NCBI RefSeq assembly: GCF_002161675.1
Contig: NZ_NFIH01000013.1
Coordinates: 1 to 64,000, forward strand
Length of the DNA stretch: 64,000 bases
From: Pseudoflavonifractor sp. An44
GTDB lineage: Bacteria; Bacillota; Clostridia; Oscillospirales; Oscillospiraceae
Direction of reading: 5' to 3'
Below, one piece after another: positions 50,395-58,911 of this stretch. The notes below the pieces were generated by a model that was given only the letters and a program-made list of their open reading frames with translations, ran no database searches and had not been told where the DNA came from. How positions within the stretch are numbered: position 1 is the stretch's first letter; each line of letters starts with the position of its first letter. A program made the translations under genes and the position numbers.

Positions 50395-50961
50395 TTGGCA
50401 GGTTTTTGGGATTTTTTATCAACCCTTGTTAGTTCAAAAAAAGACAAGGATAGCAGTTCAGTTGTTGTAAAAAATTATATTAGCGGTAATAACAACCAAA
50501 AAAATAACACCACCAATAAAAGTAATGGTGGAAGGGGTACCGGAACCAGTAAATCCTTTAGACCCTCACAATCATCCCAAAATACAAAGAAGAATGTCTC
50601 CTCTAATACTCGCGTAACCTTGCAAAGTATACACCTTTATTCTACAGGTTCGAAAGGAAAGGTGTATACAGATAAGTTTTACAAATCAATCAATCATAAC
50701 TTTGGTATTGAAGTGGTATTGAAGAACACGTCTAGCAGTACACAGACCATTCATTTAGGTCATTGTATTTATAACGAAAGTGGTAATGTCGTGTTCAAAG
50801 GAAACTTCACTCCGAAAATTAATCCCCACTCTACTTTGACACATAATATTTTTGTCGATGCAAAATCCTTTGCTAAAATGAAAAGTGGAAAATACAAATC
50901 ACAATTTTGGATTAATAACACAAAAGTTCAAAAAGCCTTTTTTACAGTTGCTTACAAATAG
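50395..50961 (+). CDS. Unknown AT-rich protein with C-terminal beta-rich domain (paralogue 1)
   Basis: 188 residues from the TTG at 50395, 8 nt after AAGGGG; ATG at 50377 is an in-frame alternative without a ribosome site. Residues about 15-75 are low-complexity Asn/Ser/Thr/Lys (linker-like). Residues about 75-188 share a domain with the next gene: YSTGSKGKVYTDKFYK, INHNFGIEVVLKN, GKYKSQFWINNTKVQKAFFT. No signal peptide is seen. The domain looks like a beta sandwich; family not recognised. AT-rich, unlike its surroundings, and next to an IS remnant. Confidence 0.65.
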   Translation: MAGFWDFLSTLVSSKKDKDSSSVVVKNYISGNNNQKNNTTNKSNGGRGTGTSKSFRPSQSSQNTKKNVSSNTRVTLQSIHLYSTGSKGKVYTDKFYKSINHNFGIEVVLKNTSSSTQTIHLGHCIYNESGNVVFKGNFTPKINPHSTLTHNIFVDAKSFAKMKSGKYKSQFWINNTKVQKAFFTVAYK

Positions 50962-50987
50962 CAATTTGATATGAAAGGAGAATTATT

Positions 50988-51380
50988 ATGCAGATACCTT
51001 TAAACGTGCCATCGCAGCCAAAGCGGCCTCCGCTTGAACTATGTAAAATTAGTCTATACTCTACTGGAGCAAGAGGGAAAGTCTTTACTAGTCATTTCTA
51101 TAAAGCTTTGAATCATAATTTCGGCGTCGAAATGGTTCTACGAAATAATACATCGACATCCCAAACTGTTAAGATTGGAGGATGTGTGTATGATGTTCAG
51201 GGAAATACCGTTGTCAAGTGGGGAACCACTAAGCAGATTGGTGCCCATAGTTCATCTACGCAAGATTTTTATGTGCGTGAAGAAACCTTTTCTGAATTAA
51301 AAGAAGGAAAATACAAAATACAGTTTTGGATCAATAACAAAAAGGTTCAAAAGGACTTTTTCACTATTACATTTAAATAA
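50988..51380 (+). CDS. Unknown protein, single beta-rich domain (paralogue 2)
   Basis: 130 residues, essentially the C-terminal domain of the previous gene: YSTGARGKVFTSHFYK, LNHNFGVEMVLRN, GKYKIQFWINNKKVQKDFFT. Alignment runs over the whole length at roughly half identity by eye. Start at 50988 follows AAAGGAG. It lies 26 bp after paralogue 1, so the two form an operon arising by duplication. Function unknown; neighbours suggest accessory or defence DNA. Confidence 0.7.
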   Translation: MQIPLNVPSQPKRPPLELCKISLYSTGARGKVFTSHFYKALNHNFGVEMVLRNNTSTSQTVKIGGCVYDVQGNTVVKWGTTKQIGAHSSSTQDFYVREETFSELKEGKYKIQFWINNKKVQKDFFTITFK

Positions 51381-51398
51381 CTAGAACACATTCAAAAA

Positions 51399-51439
51399 TC
51401 ATGGGCAGAAAACACGAATTGTTTTTCTGCCCATGATTT
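51399..51439 (+). terminator. Hairpin after the paralogous pair
   Basis: TCATGGGCAGAAAA..TTTTTCTGCCCATGA stem of about 14 bp with a 9-nt loop; T-run weak. The rest of 51440-51617 holds a 20-bp copy of transposase DNA (51493-51512, same as 49633-49652) and an imperfect GGAGCG..CACTCC hairpin. Confidence 0.6.
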
Positions 51440-51617
51440 CACTTGTTATTGAAGCAAGCTGCTCGACGGTGTCAATGAGTATTTCTTCCTCGATGGCAGC
51501 CTCCAGATGCTTGCTTAGCACTTGCGTAAATCTTGCTTAGATTTATGTATTTGCTGAGTTTTAAGCAAAAAAATCAGGAGCGGAACACCTTGCGGTGCGC
51601 CACTCCCTACAAAAGCA

Positions 51618-52565
51618 TTACTGCTTTTCAATGGTGCTAACATTATATGCTGTATTGGTCAAATTGTCAACAATTTTTCGAAGAAATTCATATGTACCAC
51701 AAATTTTTGTGTTTGAAGCAAAGTATTCCTTATGTCGTACCACTCGCCCGTGTAAAAAATCAGACAATTCTTCATATCTCTTTTGCTTGGGAACAGGATT
51801 CATTAGCTTATCATACACATACAGCAACACCACAATATCATGGGTAAATGCGGATTTCATATTGTTCGTTCGGGAGCTTTTCGAGATTCCCTCTATGGCC
51901 TTTAGCCACTGAACCACTTCACTGGCTACCTGTTTTGTGCCGTCCAATCTTCTGGAGAGATTATTGATGAGGCAATTGCTATGTGCCGCAGCATTTCGCA
52001 AATCCCGAACGGTATTCATCAGCTTATGGTCTACGATCTTTACACCATATCGATTTCGATAAAAATGGCACAGATGGAGCAGAGTACCAAATGAAATCAC
52101 TTCTACAAATACCCATATTGGAAAATCTAGCTCATACTTTTCAATCAGGTCATGACAATAGTAACTGGATTTGTGGCTCTCCACCTGCTTGCGTACCTTT
52201 TCATTGGAACATAAGAAATCTTTGACCAGTTGATATCCATCTTCCCCTGGATTTTCTGTTACAAGATGAACTAGCCGTACTTTGATGGCATGTTCGATAT
52301 CCAGGCACATTTTCATGATCAAGTACCTTAGATGCATATCTATGGTGGATAGCTCCTTTAAATGTGCAAAATCCAAGCCAATATATTGCCCTTTTAGCCT
52401 TCCCTCTTGGCATTTCGAGTAATTCTCCCGATAAGCTGCCACTTTCATGTAGTAGCTGTGCTTGGCTAAAAAAGTTCTTGCCTCATCCTCTGTGATTGCG
52501 TGGAAGGTAATGCCCTTTGTCTTCATATGCTGGATTTGCTCATCTATGGATAACATCCGCTTCAT
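51618..52565 (-). CDS. Abi_2 (AbiD/AbiF)-family abortive-infection protein
   Basis: 315 residues, AT-rich. The Abi_2 pattern is visible: SIDEQIQHMKTKGI at the start, YYMKVAAYRENY, LKELSTIDMHLRYLIMKMCLDIEHAIKVRL, and a HEPN-type catalytic motif RNAAAH (Arg190-Asn-Ala3-His195). Family members abort phage infection, probably as ribonucleases that stop growth. Start ATG at 52565 follows GGTGAT; Met4 is an alternative. Single gene in an AT-rich stretch with an IS remnant, probably acquired horizontally. Confidence 0.82.
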   Translation of the reverse strand: MKRMLSIDEQIQHMKTKGITFHAITEDEARTFLAKHSYYMKVAAYRENYSKCQEGRLKGQYIGLDFAHLKELSTIDMHLRYLIMKMCLDIEHAIKVRLVHLVTENPGEDGYQLVKDFLCSNEKVRKQVESHKSSYYCHDLIEKYELDFPIWVFVEVISFGTLLHLCHFYRNRYGVKIVDHKLMNTVRDLRNAAAHSNCLINNLSRRLDGTKQVASEVVQWLKAIEGISKSSRTNNMKSAFTHDIVVLLYVYDKLMNPVPKQKRYEELSDFLHGRVVRHKEYFASNTKICGTYEFLRKIVDNLTNTAYNVSTIEKQ

Positions 52566-52638
52566 TCTTACATCACCAATTCATGATTTATGATATATTG
52601 TATCATATTTTGTCCCATGATAAAAGCTTCTAACTAAC

Positions 52639-52678
52639 AAAACTTCCACACTCTTCGCAAAGAGTGTGGAAGTTTTTC
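52639..52678. terminator. Bidirectional terminator
   Basis: 17-bp stem AAAACTTCCACACTCTT with its complement, 4-nt loop; T-runs on both sides. Ends the nucleoside-transporter operon on the minus strand. Confidence 0.88.
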
Positions 52679-52683
52679 TTGTT

Positions 52684-53679
52684 TTATCGCTCTTCCCGGA
52701 AGTAGTTGAGGCCCAGGGCCGCAGGCTGTCCGCTGTTCTTGCTCTTTTTCACCGAGGTGGCAATGAGCACCAGAGCGGTGATGAGAAAGGGCAAGGCCTG
52801 GTACAGCTGAGAGGGCACCCCGGCCAGCCAGCCCAGGGGGCCGGGGAAGGCCATGGCCAGAGAGGGGCCGGACACCCGCAGGGTGTTGAAGAAGCCGAAC
52901 ACCACGGTGCCCACCATGGCGAAGGCGGGGCTCCAGTTGGCGAAGATGACCAGGGCCACGGCGATCCAGCCATAGCCGTTGATCCAGCAGCTGGAGGAGA
53001 GAGAGCCGTTCATGTTCAGGCCCATGTAGTAGCCGCCAATGCCCATGATGCCGGAGCCCAGCATAATGTGCAGGTACTTATAGCGGCGCACGTTGATGCC
53101 CACGGAGTCGGCAGCGGCGGGGTTTTCACCCACGGCCCGCAGCCTCAGCCCGGTGCGGGTGTACTTCAAATACCACCACATCACCAGGGCGATGACCACA
53201 CCCAGGTACACCAGGACGTTGTGGTCAAAGAGCACCTCGCCCAGCACCGGGATGTTGGACAGCCCCGGAATGGGCAGGTCGGCAAAGCCGTTTTGGATGT
53301 TGGAGTAGTTGTTCATGGCGGGCCAACTCACCGCCTTCACGCCGTTGCCCACGAAGAAGAACACGCCCAGGCCGAAGGTGGTGATGGTCAGACCGGTGAT
53401 GTTCTGGTTGGCCTGGAAGGTGACGGTGAGCACGGCGAAGATGAGGCCGCACAGGGCGGCGGTGAGGAAGGCCACCAGCACGCCCACCACCATGGAGTTG
53501 GCATAGCAGCCCAGGATATAGCCGAAGATGGCGCCCACGGCCATGGTGCCCTCCACGCCCAGGTTCAGGCTGCCCGACTTCTCAATGGTGATCTCTCCCA
53601 CGGTGCCGTAGAGCAGGGGGATGTTATACACAATGATGTTGTGGAGGAATGTGGTGACAATGTTCAGCTTATCATCCAT
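52684..53679 (-). CDS. BMP-type nucleoside ABC transporter, permease subunit 2 (NupQ/YufQ-like)
   Basis: 331 residues with eight to ten membrane helices. The family-typical ITIEKSGSLNLGVEGTM (about 27-43), AVGENPAAADSVGINV and GLNMNGSLSSS segments are visible. Start at 53679 follows GGAGG; it overlaps the first permease by 8 bp. Last gene of the operon. Together with the ATPase and the other permease it imports nucleosides or related purines. Confidence 0.92.
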   Translation of the reverse strand: MDDKLNIVTTFLHNIIVYNIPLLYGTVGEITIEKSGSLNLGVEGTMAVGAIFGYILGCYANSMVVGVLVAFLTAALCGLIFAVLTVTFQANQNITGLTITTFGLGVFFFVGNGVKAVSWPAMNNYSNIQNGFADLPIPGLSNIPVLGEVLFDHNVLVYLGVVIALVMWWYLKYTRTGLRLRAVGENPAAADSVGINVRRYKYLHIMLGSGIMGIGGYYMGLNMNGSLSSSCWINGYGWIAVALVIFANWSPAFAMVGTVVFGFFNTLRVSGPSLAMAFPGPLGWLAGVPSQLYQALPFLITALVLIATSVKKSKNSGQPAALGLNYFREER

Positions 53680-54781
53680 GGCGCTCCACCTCCTTTTTGG
53701 CGATGACCACACGGAAGCGTGTGAAGAAGTCCGCCGCCAGCACCAGGAACAAAATGACGCCCTGGAGCATGTCGGCAAAGCTGGAATCCACCGAGGCAAA
53801 GGTGGCGGCAGCGGCGGTGGAGCCGTATTGCAGCACGCCGATGAGGGCGGACACCAGGAAGATGCCCACGGTGCTCAGTTTGGCCAGCCAGGCCACAATG
53901 ATACCGGTCCAGCCCACATCGTCGGTGATGGAGGCGGACAGGATGCCGGCGGTGCCCACCTTGAAGGCGGCGGCCAGGCCGATGAGGCAGGCGGAGAGGA
54001 ACACGGTGCGCAGCACGATGGTGCTCACCTTCATGCCTGCATACCGGGCAGTGCCCATGGAGTCGCCCACCACGGCGATCTCATAGCCCTGCTTGGTGCG
54101 CTTGAGGTAGACGTACACCAGCACGCCGAGAGCCAGCGTAATGAGCACGCAGATGTTCAGCCCGAACTTGCCCAGCATAATCCGGGGGAAGGACACCATG
54201 GAGGTGAAGCTGGCGAAGGTGGGCCGGGCGGACTCTGCGCTCAAAAAGAAGTTCCAATCCGCCTTGGTCTCCCCCAGGAAGGTGAGGAAGTACAGGGCGA
54301 TGTAGTTGAGCATCAGGGTGAGCAGGGTCTCGTTGGTGCCGAACTTCACCTTGAGGGCGGCCACAAACAGGCCCAGCAGTCCGGCGGCCAGCATGGCGGC
54401 CAGACACATCATCAGCAGCACCACCGGAGTGGGCAGCACGGGCCCGGCGGTAAAGGCCACCGCAGCGGCGGCAATGGCGCCCACAATGAACTGGCCCTCG
54501 CCGCCGATGTTCCAAAAGCGCATCTTAAAGGCCAGAGACAGGCCTAAGGCGGTGAGAATCAGAGGCACCAGGATTTTCAGGTAGTTTTCCGCCGCCTTAT
54601 AGGCGATCTTGTTGCCCACCATGCCCATGGTGAACATTTTGAAATAGTATTCCAGGGGGTTGACGCCCATGGCCAGCAGCACCAGGCCGCCCAGCACCAG
54701 GGCCAACGCCACCGCTCCCACAATGAGGAGGATTTTTTTGAGCAGCGGGCAGTCCTCCCGCTTGACGATGTGCACACGCAT
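53672..54781 (-). CDS. BMP-type nucleoside ABC transporter, permease subunit 1 (NupP/YufP-like)
   Basis: 369 residues, about ten membrane helices, N-terminal cytoplasmic basic stretch. Conserved FKMRFWNIGGEGQFIVGA, ETLLTLMLNYIAL and VVGDSMGTARYAGM segments place it in the BMP/RBC transporter permease family. The 3-bp gap to the ATPase gene and the 8-bp overlap with the second permease indicate one operon. Confidence 0.92.
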   Translation of the reverse strand: MRVHIVKREDCPLLKKILLIVGAVALALVLGGLVLLAMGVNPLEYYFKMFTMGMVGNKIAYKAAENYLKILVPLILTALGLSLAFKMRFWNIGGEGQFIVGAIAAAAVAFTAGPVLPTPVVLLMMCLAAMLAAGLLGLFVAALKVKFGTNETLLTLMLNYIALYFLTFLGETKADWNFFLSAESARPTFASFTSMVSFPRIMLGKFGLNICVLITLALGVLVYVYLKRTKQGYEIAVVGDSMGTARYAGMKVSTIVLRTVFLSACLIGLAAAFKVGTAGILSASITDDVGWTGIIVAWLAKLSTVGIFLVSALIGVLQYGSTAAAATFASVDSSFADMLQGVILFLVLAADFFTRFRVVIAKKEVERHG

Positions 54782-54784
54782 GGC

Positions 54785-56365
54785 TTACTTCTCCTCCCCT
54801 TCCTCTTGGAATAAGCTGTCGGCGGCATAGCCGGCAGGCTTGTCCTCGTACTTGTGGGTCAGGTCCAGGCTGCCCGTCATCATCAGGCCCAGCTCCTCCT
54901 TGGTGGTCTTGTGGGCGTGGACCACGCCCATGACCTTGCCGTGACACAGCACCAGGATTTTGTCGCACAGGGCCATCATCACGTCCAAATCCTCGCCCAC
55001 GAAGAGGATGCCCACGCCGCTCTTCTTCTGCTCATTGAGGATGTTGTAGATGGCATAGGAGGAGTGGATGTCCAGGCCACGCACCGGGTAGGCGGTGACG
55101 ATGACGTTGGGGCCCGCCTTGATCTCTCGGCCCAGCAGCACCTTCTGCACGTTGCCGCCGGAGAGCCGACGCACCGGGGTCTCGGTGGAGGGAGTCACCA
55201 CACCCAGCTCCTCAATCACCCGCTGGGCGTCCTCCCTACCCGCCTTCCGGTCCACAAAGGGGCCTTTGGCATCGTTGTAGTTCTTCAAGATCATGTTGTC
55301 CGTGATGGACATGGAGGGGGCCAGGCCCATGCCCAGACGGTCCTCGGGAATAAAGGACATGGAGATGCCCTTGGCCAGAATCTCCTTGGGGCTCAGGCCC
55401 ACGATGTTCTCGCCCTTGTGAATCATCTTGCCCGCCTGGATGGGGCGCAGGCCGGCAATGGCCTCACACAGCTCCTTCTGGCCGCATCCGGCGATGCCCG
55501 CCACGCCCAGCATCTCGCCGCCTCGGATGTAGAAGCTGACGTTGTCGATGGCCACGTTGCCCTCGTCGCTGCGGATGGTCAGGTCGCGAATCTCCAGCAG
55601 CGGCTTGAGCTTCTCCATCTTGGGCCGCTCAATGTTCAAATCGATCTTGTGGCCCACCATCCACTCGGTGAGCTCCTGCTCGTTGGTCTCCTTGGTGTCC
55701 ACGGTGGTGATATACTCGCCCTTGCGGAGGATGGCCACCCGGTCGGAGATGTCCATCACCTCGTTTAATTTGTGGGTGATGATGATGATGGAGTGGCCCT
55801 CGTCCCGCATGCGGCGGAGCACCCCGAAGAGCTTTTCGATCTCCTGGACGGTGAGCACGGCGGTGGGCTCGTCCAGAATGATGACCTTGGCCCCGTAGTA
55901 GAGCACCTTGATGATCTCCAGGGTCTGCTTTTCGGACACCGCCATGTTGCACACCTGCTTGCGGGGGTCCAGGTCGAAGCCGAACCTTTTGGCCATCTCC
56001 TCGATTTTACGGTAGCGGTCTTTTTTCAGCACAAAGCCCGCCTCCTGGGCCCCCATCCAGATGTTATCGGCGGCGGAGAATACATCCACCAGCTTGAAGT
56101 GCTGGTGAACCATGCCGATGCCCAGCCGCTTGGCGTCCTGGGGGGAGGAAATGGTCACCGGCTGGCCGTCCACCAGAATGGTGCCGCTGTCGGGGGTGTA
56201 GATGCCGGACAGCATGTTCATCAGGGTGGTCTTGCCGGAACCGTTCTCTCCCAACAGGGAGAGAATCTCTCCTTTTCGGAGATTCAGGTTGACGTTGTGG
56301 TTGGCCACCACCGGACCGAAGGTCTTGGTGATGCCACGAAGTTCCACGGCATAGGGTTCAGCCAT
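54785..56365 (-). CDS. BMP-type nucleoside ABC transporter, double ATPase (NupO/YufO-like)
   Basis: 526 residues with two ABC domains. First domain: Walker A GENGSGKTT (about 36-44), signature region degenerate (AVSEKQTLE), Walker B VIILDEPTA. Second domain: GIAGCGQKEL in place of Walker A, signature RLSGGNVQKV, weak Walker B VIVTAYPV; as in relatives, only the first site is likely to hydrolyse ATP. Start at 56365 follows AAGGAGG; a longer frame runs into R2 copy 4 and is rejected. Confidence 0.92.
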   Translation of the reverse strand: MAEPYAVELRGITKTFGPVVANHNVNLNLRKGEILSLLGENGSGKTTLMNMLSGIYTPDSGTILVDGQPVTISSPQDAKRLGIGMVHQHFKLVDVFSAADNIWMGAQEAGFVLKKDRYRKIEEMAKRFGFDLDPRKQVCNMAVSEKQTLEIIKVLYYGAKVIILDEPTAVLTVQEIEKLFGVLRRMRDEGHSIIIITHKLNEVMDISDRVAILRKGEYITTVDTKETNEQELTEWMVGHKIDLNIERPKMEKLKPLLEIRDLTIRSDEGNVAIDNVSFYIRGGEMLGVAGIAGCGQKELCEAIAGLRPIQAGKMIHKGENIVGLSPKEILAKGISMSFIPEDRLGMGLAPSMSITDNMILKNYNDAKGPFVDRKAGREDAQRVIEELGVVTPSTETPVRRLSGGNVQKVLLGREIKAGPNVIVTAYPVRGLDIHSSYAIYNILNEQKKSGVGILFVGEDLDVMMALCDKILVLCHGKVMGVVHAHKTTKEELGLMMTGSLDLTHKYEDKPAGYAADSLFQEEGEEK

Positions 56366-56390
56366 GAAATCTGCCTCCTTCTCTTTTGAA

Positions 56391-56513
56391 TGAAGAACGA
56401 AGAATGAATCATGAAGAATGCAGGCCCTCAAGTCTCTGCCCCTTATGAAATCCGTGCCGCCATGCGGCACACCATAATTATTCGTTATTCATTCTTCATT
56501 TTTCATTTCCTGG
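56391..56513. repeat. R2 repeat, copy 4
   Basis: The shortest R2 copy: GAAGAACGAAGAATGAATCA end, AATCCGTGCCGC-CAT-GCGGCACACCAT, and ATTCATTCTTCATTTTTCAT end. The GC core is missing, leaving ends and the small hairpin. It separates bmpA from the transporter ATPase gene. Confidence 0.82.
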
Positions 56514-56532
56514 TTTTGCCCCGGGAAATAAC

Positions 56533-56569
56533 CATCCGGGCCGGCCGTTTTTCCCGGCCGGCCCGGATG
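56533..56569 (-). terminator. Partial terminator between bmpA and the transporter genes
   Basis: 14-bp stem CATCCGGGCCGGCC with its complement and an 8-9-nt loop. The minus-strand T-run is weak (GGTTATTT), which suits partial read-through so that the binding protein is made in excess. Confidence 0.72.
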
Positions 56570-56603
56570 AGTTCAGGGCTGGATTCAATTTGAGGGTTGG
56601 GCC

Positions 56604-57827
56604 TTAGCCCACCTGCACGCCCTCCACAAAGTAGTTCATGGTACCGGTGATCACAGCGTCCTCCACGCTCTTGCCGCCGGCGGGCACGATCTCCTTGCCG
56701 TCGTTGGTCTTCAGAGCGGAGTCGGTCTGGGTGATGGTGACGGAGCCGTCGTCATTCTTGGTGTAGGACAGCTTCACGCCGGAGAACACGTCCCACTCGC
56801 CCGTGGCCAGCAGCTCGATGATGGCGTCCAGGTAAGCCTGGGTGTCGGGGGCGCAGTTGTCGCTGAGCTCGGACACGCCCACCAGGCCCTTGACCAGGCC
56901 CTCATAGTAGGCGGGGCCGCCCATGGCGGTGACGAAGTTCTCCGCGCCGCCGCAGGTCATGGCGGTGTCGATGGCCTGCTTGTAGTACACGTCCCAGTTC
57001 CACACAGCGGCGGTGAGGTGGGCCTTGGGGGCGTCCACGGTCATGTCAGAGTTGTAGCCGCAGCCGAACACGCCGGCCTTCTCAGCGGCGATCTGGGGCT
57101 GAGCGGAGTCACAGTGCTGGGCGATGACACCGCAGTCATAGCTGTTGATGAGCTCCTCGGCAAAGGCGTACTCGTTCTGCTCGTCGTTCCACTTGCCCAG
57201 CTCCTTGACGTACACGGTGGCGTCGGGGTTCACGGACTGCACGCCCAGGGCGAAGCCGTTGATGCCGGAGCAGGTCTCAGCGTACTGGGTGCCGAAGGCG
57301 GAGACATAGCCCACATGATTGTTGCCGGTCTCCAGGCTCTTCAAACCAGCGGCCACACCGGTGAGGTAGCGGGCCTGATAGATGCGGCCGAAGTAGTTGT
57401 TGAAGTTGGTCTCGTTGGACAGGTAGCCGGTGGCGTGGGAGAAGATCACCTCGGGGTACTCCTCGGCCTTGGCGTTCATGGCGTTGAGGTAGTTGAAGGA
57501 GATACCAAAGATGATATCACAGCTCTCACCCACCAGGGTGTCCACAGCGGCGGCCACCTTGTCGTCCTCCTCGGGCACCTCGTCCACGATGACCAGCTGG
57601 CTGTCAGGGTCCAGGCCCAGCTGGTCCATGGCGGTGGTAATGCCCTTGTGGTGGGCGTAGGTGTAACCGGCGGTGTCGGTCTTCTTGTTGATATAGATGG
57701 CGCCGACCTTAAAGTCGCTGTCGGCAGTGCCGGAGTTGGAGCTCTTGGGGTCGCTGTTTCCGCCGCAGGCGGCCAGGCTCAGCGCCATAACGCCAGCCAT
57801 CACCAGGGCAAGGATACGCTTTTTCAT
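56604..57827 (-). CDS. BMP-family nucleoside-binding lipoprotein
   Basis: Extracellular substrate-binding subunit of the following transporter. 407 residues. Lipoprotein signal with lipobox SLAAC (Cys21), linker, then a BMP fold: KVGAIYINKKTDTAGYTYAHHKG, FGISFNYLNAMNAKAEEYP, and the Asp/Gly-rich GCGYNSDMTVDAP. Start at 57827 follows GAAGGAGG. It is the first gene of bmpA-ATPase-permease-permease. Proximity to xpt points to purine nucleosides or bases as cargo. Confidence 0.92.
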   Translation of the reverse strand: MKKRILALVMAGVMALSLAACGGNSDPKSSNSGTADSDFKVGAIYINKKTDTAGYTYAHHKGITTAMDQLGLDPDSQLVIVDEVPEEDDKVAAAVDTLVGESCDIIFGISFNYLNAMNAKAEEYPEVIFSHATGYLSNETNFNNYFGRIYQARYLTGVAAGLKSLETGNNHVGYVSAFGTQYAETCSGINGFALGVQSVNPDATVYVKELGKWNDEQNEYAFAEELINSYDCGVIAQHCDSAQPQIAAEKAGVFGCGYNSDMTVDAPKAHLTAAVWNWDVYYKQAIDTAMTCGGAENFVTAMGGPAYYEGLVKGLVGVSELSDNCAPDTQAYLDAIIELLATGEWDVFSGVKLSYTKNDDGSVTITQTDSALKTNDGKEIVPAGGKSVEDAVITGTMNYFVEGVQVG

Positions 57828-57924
57828 ACGTTTCGTTCCTCCTTCAAATATCCCTTATCTGATTCCTACTATTATTTCAAAAAAAGGTGGTTCCTTTTCT
57901 GAAATCCACATTGGCCTCGCAGAG

Positions 57925-58094
57925 TTTTCCCGCCCCAGGCGGGAAAAGCCATTGAAAATCATTTTCTCCCGGGACATGTGCACGGGAGAAAATACTTCTC
58001 ACCCTGCCAGTGTGAATTCGGCCGCGGTGTGTGCGGCCGAACTTTGCGCGCAGCAGGGTGCAATCATCGGTTTCAAAAGGCTCTGCCTTTTGAA
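57925..58094 (-). other. Cluster of four strong hairpins between xpt and the BMP operon
   Basis: Tandem stem-loops: TTCAAAAGG/CCTTTTGAA (58072-58094), CACCCTGC/GCAGGGTG (58000-58060) enclosing TTCGGCCGC/GCGGCCGAA, ATTTTCTCCCG/CGGGAGAAAAT (57961-57993), and TTTTCCCGCC/GGCGGGAAAA (57925-57947). They fill the xpt-bmpA gap on the minus strand. They may be a structured leader or terminators; no known purine riboswitch core is seen. Confidence 0.55.
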
Positions 58095-58099
58095 GCCCA

Positions 58100-58669
58100 T
58101 CAACAAAACTCGATGCCTTTGGAGCTCATGGCCTTGATGCGGGCCAGAGACTCCACCCGCACCCCCATGGAGCGGATGAGATCGCCCCCGGGCTGGAAGG
58201 CCTTCTCCACCGCAATGCCAGCTCCCACCAGAGTGGCGCCGGAATCCCGCACCAGCTTGATCAGGCCCTGGAGGGCGGCGCCGTTGGCCAAAAAGTCGTC
58301 GATGAGGAGCACCCGGTCTCCGGGGCCCAAAAACTTCTTGGACACGATGATGTCATACACCCGGCCATGGGTGAAGGACTCCACCTGGGCGGAGTACACC
58401 TCCCCGGCGATGTTCTTGGTTTTATTCTTCTTGGCAAAGAGCACGGGAACGCCAAACTGCTGGGCCACCACACAGGCAATGCCAATGCCGGAGGCCTCGA
58501 TGGTGAGGATTTTCGTCACGTGGTCGTCGGCAAACAGCCGTGCCCACTCCTTGCCCATCTCCGCAAAGAGTCCCACGTCCATCTGGTGGTTGAGGAAGCT
58601 GTCCACCTTTAATACGTCTTCGCCCTCCATGACCCCGTCTTCCAGAATGCGCTGTTCCAACCGTTTCAC
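58100..58669 (-). CDS. xpt: Xanthine phosphoribosyltransferase
   Basis: Converts xanthine and PRPP to XMP in purine salvage. 189 residues with PRPP-binding motif VLLIDDFLANGAAL (about 117-130) and TIEASGIGIACVVA. A GTG start at 58669 is chosen: AGGAG is 9 nt upstream and the protein begins (M)KRLEQRILEDGV as in relatives; the longer frame covers the promoter. Next to the nucleoside-uptake operon and dependent on PRPP from prs. Confidence 0.92.
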   Translation of the reverse strand: MKRLEQRILEDGVMEGEDVLKVDSFLNHQMDVGLFAEMGKEWARLFADDHVTKILTIEASGIGIACVVAQQFGVPVLFAKKNKTKNIAGEVYSAQVESFTHGRVYDIIVSKKFLGPGDRVLLIDDFLANGAALQGLIKLVRDSGATLVGAGIAVEKAFQPGGDLIRSMGVRVESLARIKAMSSKGIEFC

Positions 58670-58795
58670 CGCTCTTCGCTCCTCTCTCTTCTCTTGTCCA
58701 TTTCCCGGGATTTCACCCCGGAACAAACATAAGATACCTGATATTTTAACAAAAAAACTTCCGCTGTTCCATTCTATTTTTTGCACATATCTTGC

Positions 58796-58824
58796 TTGTT
58801 GTCAAGTGTTATTTCTGGTACAAT
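58796..58824 (+). promoter_or_regulatory. Promoter of the YitT-family gene
   Basis: TTGTTG (58796-58801), 17-bp spacer, TACAAT (58819-58824) with extended TGG. Confidence 0.6.
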
Positions 58825-58911
58825 ATTTACACTTTAGAAGGGTAATCAACAAATTGTAGAAAAGGTCCCAAATTCGCCCAATGATACGAGAGAGAAAGGG
58901 GTACGAAGCCG

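Noticed and set aside
58670-58800. Purine riboswitch upstream of xpt
   Set aside because: Expected from Bacillus, but none of the conserved loop and junction sequences is present; only a small CCGGG/CCCGG hairpin is seen.
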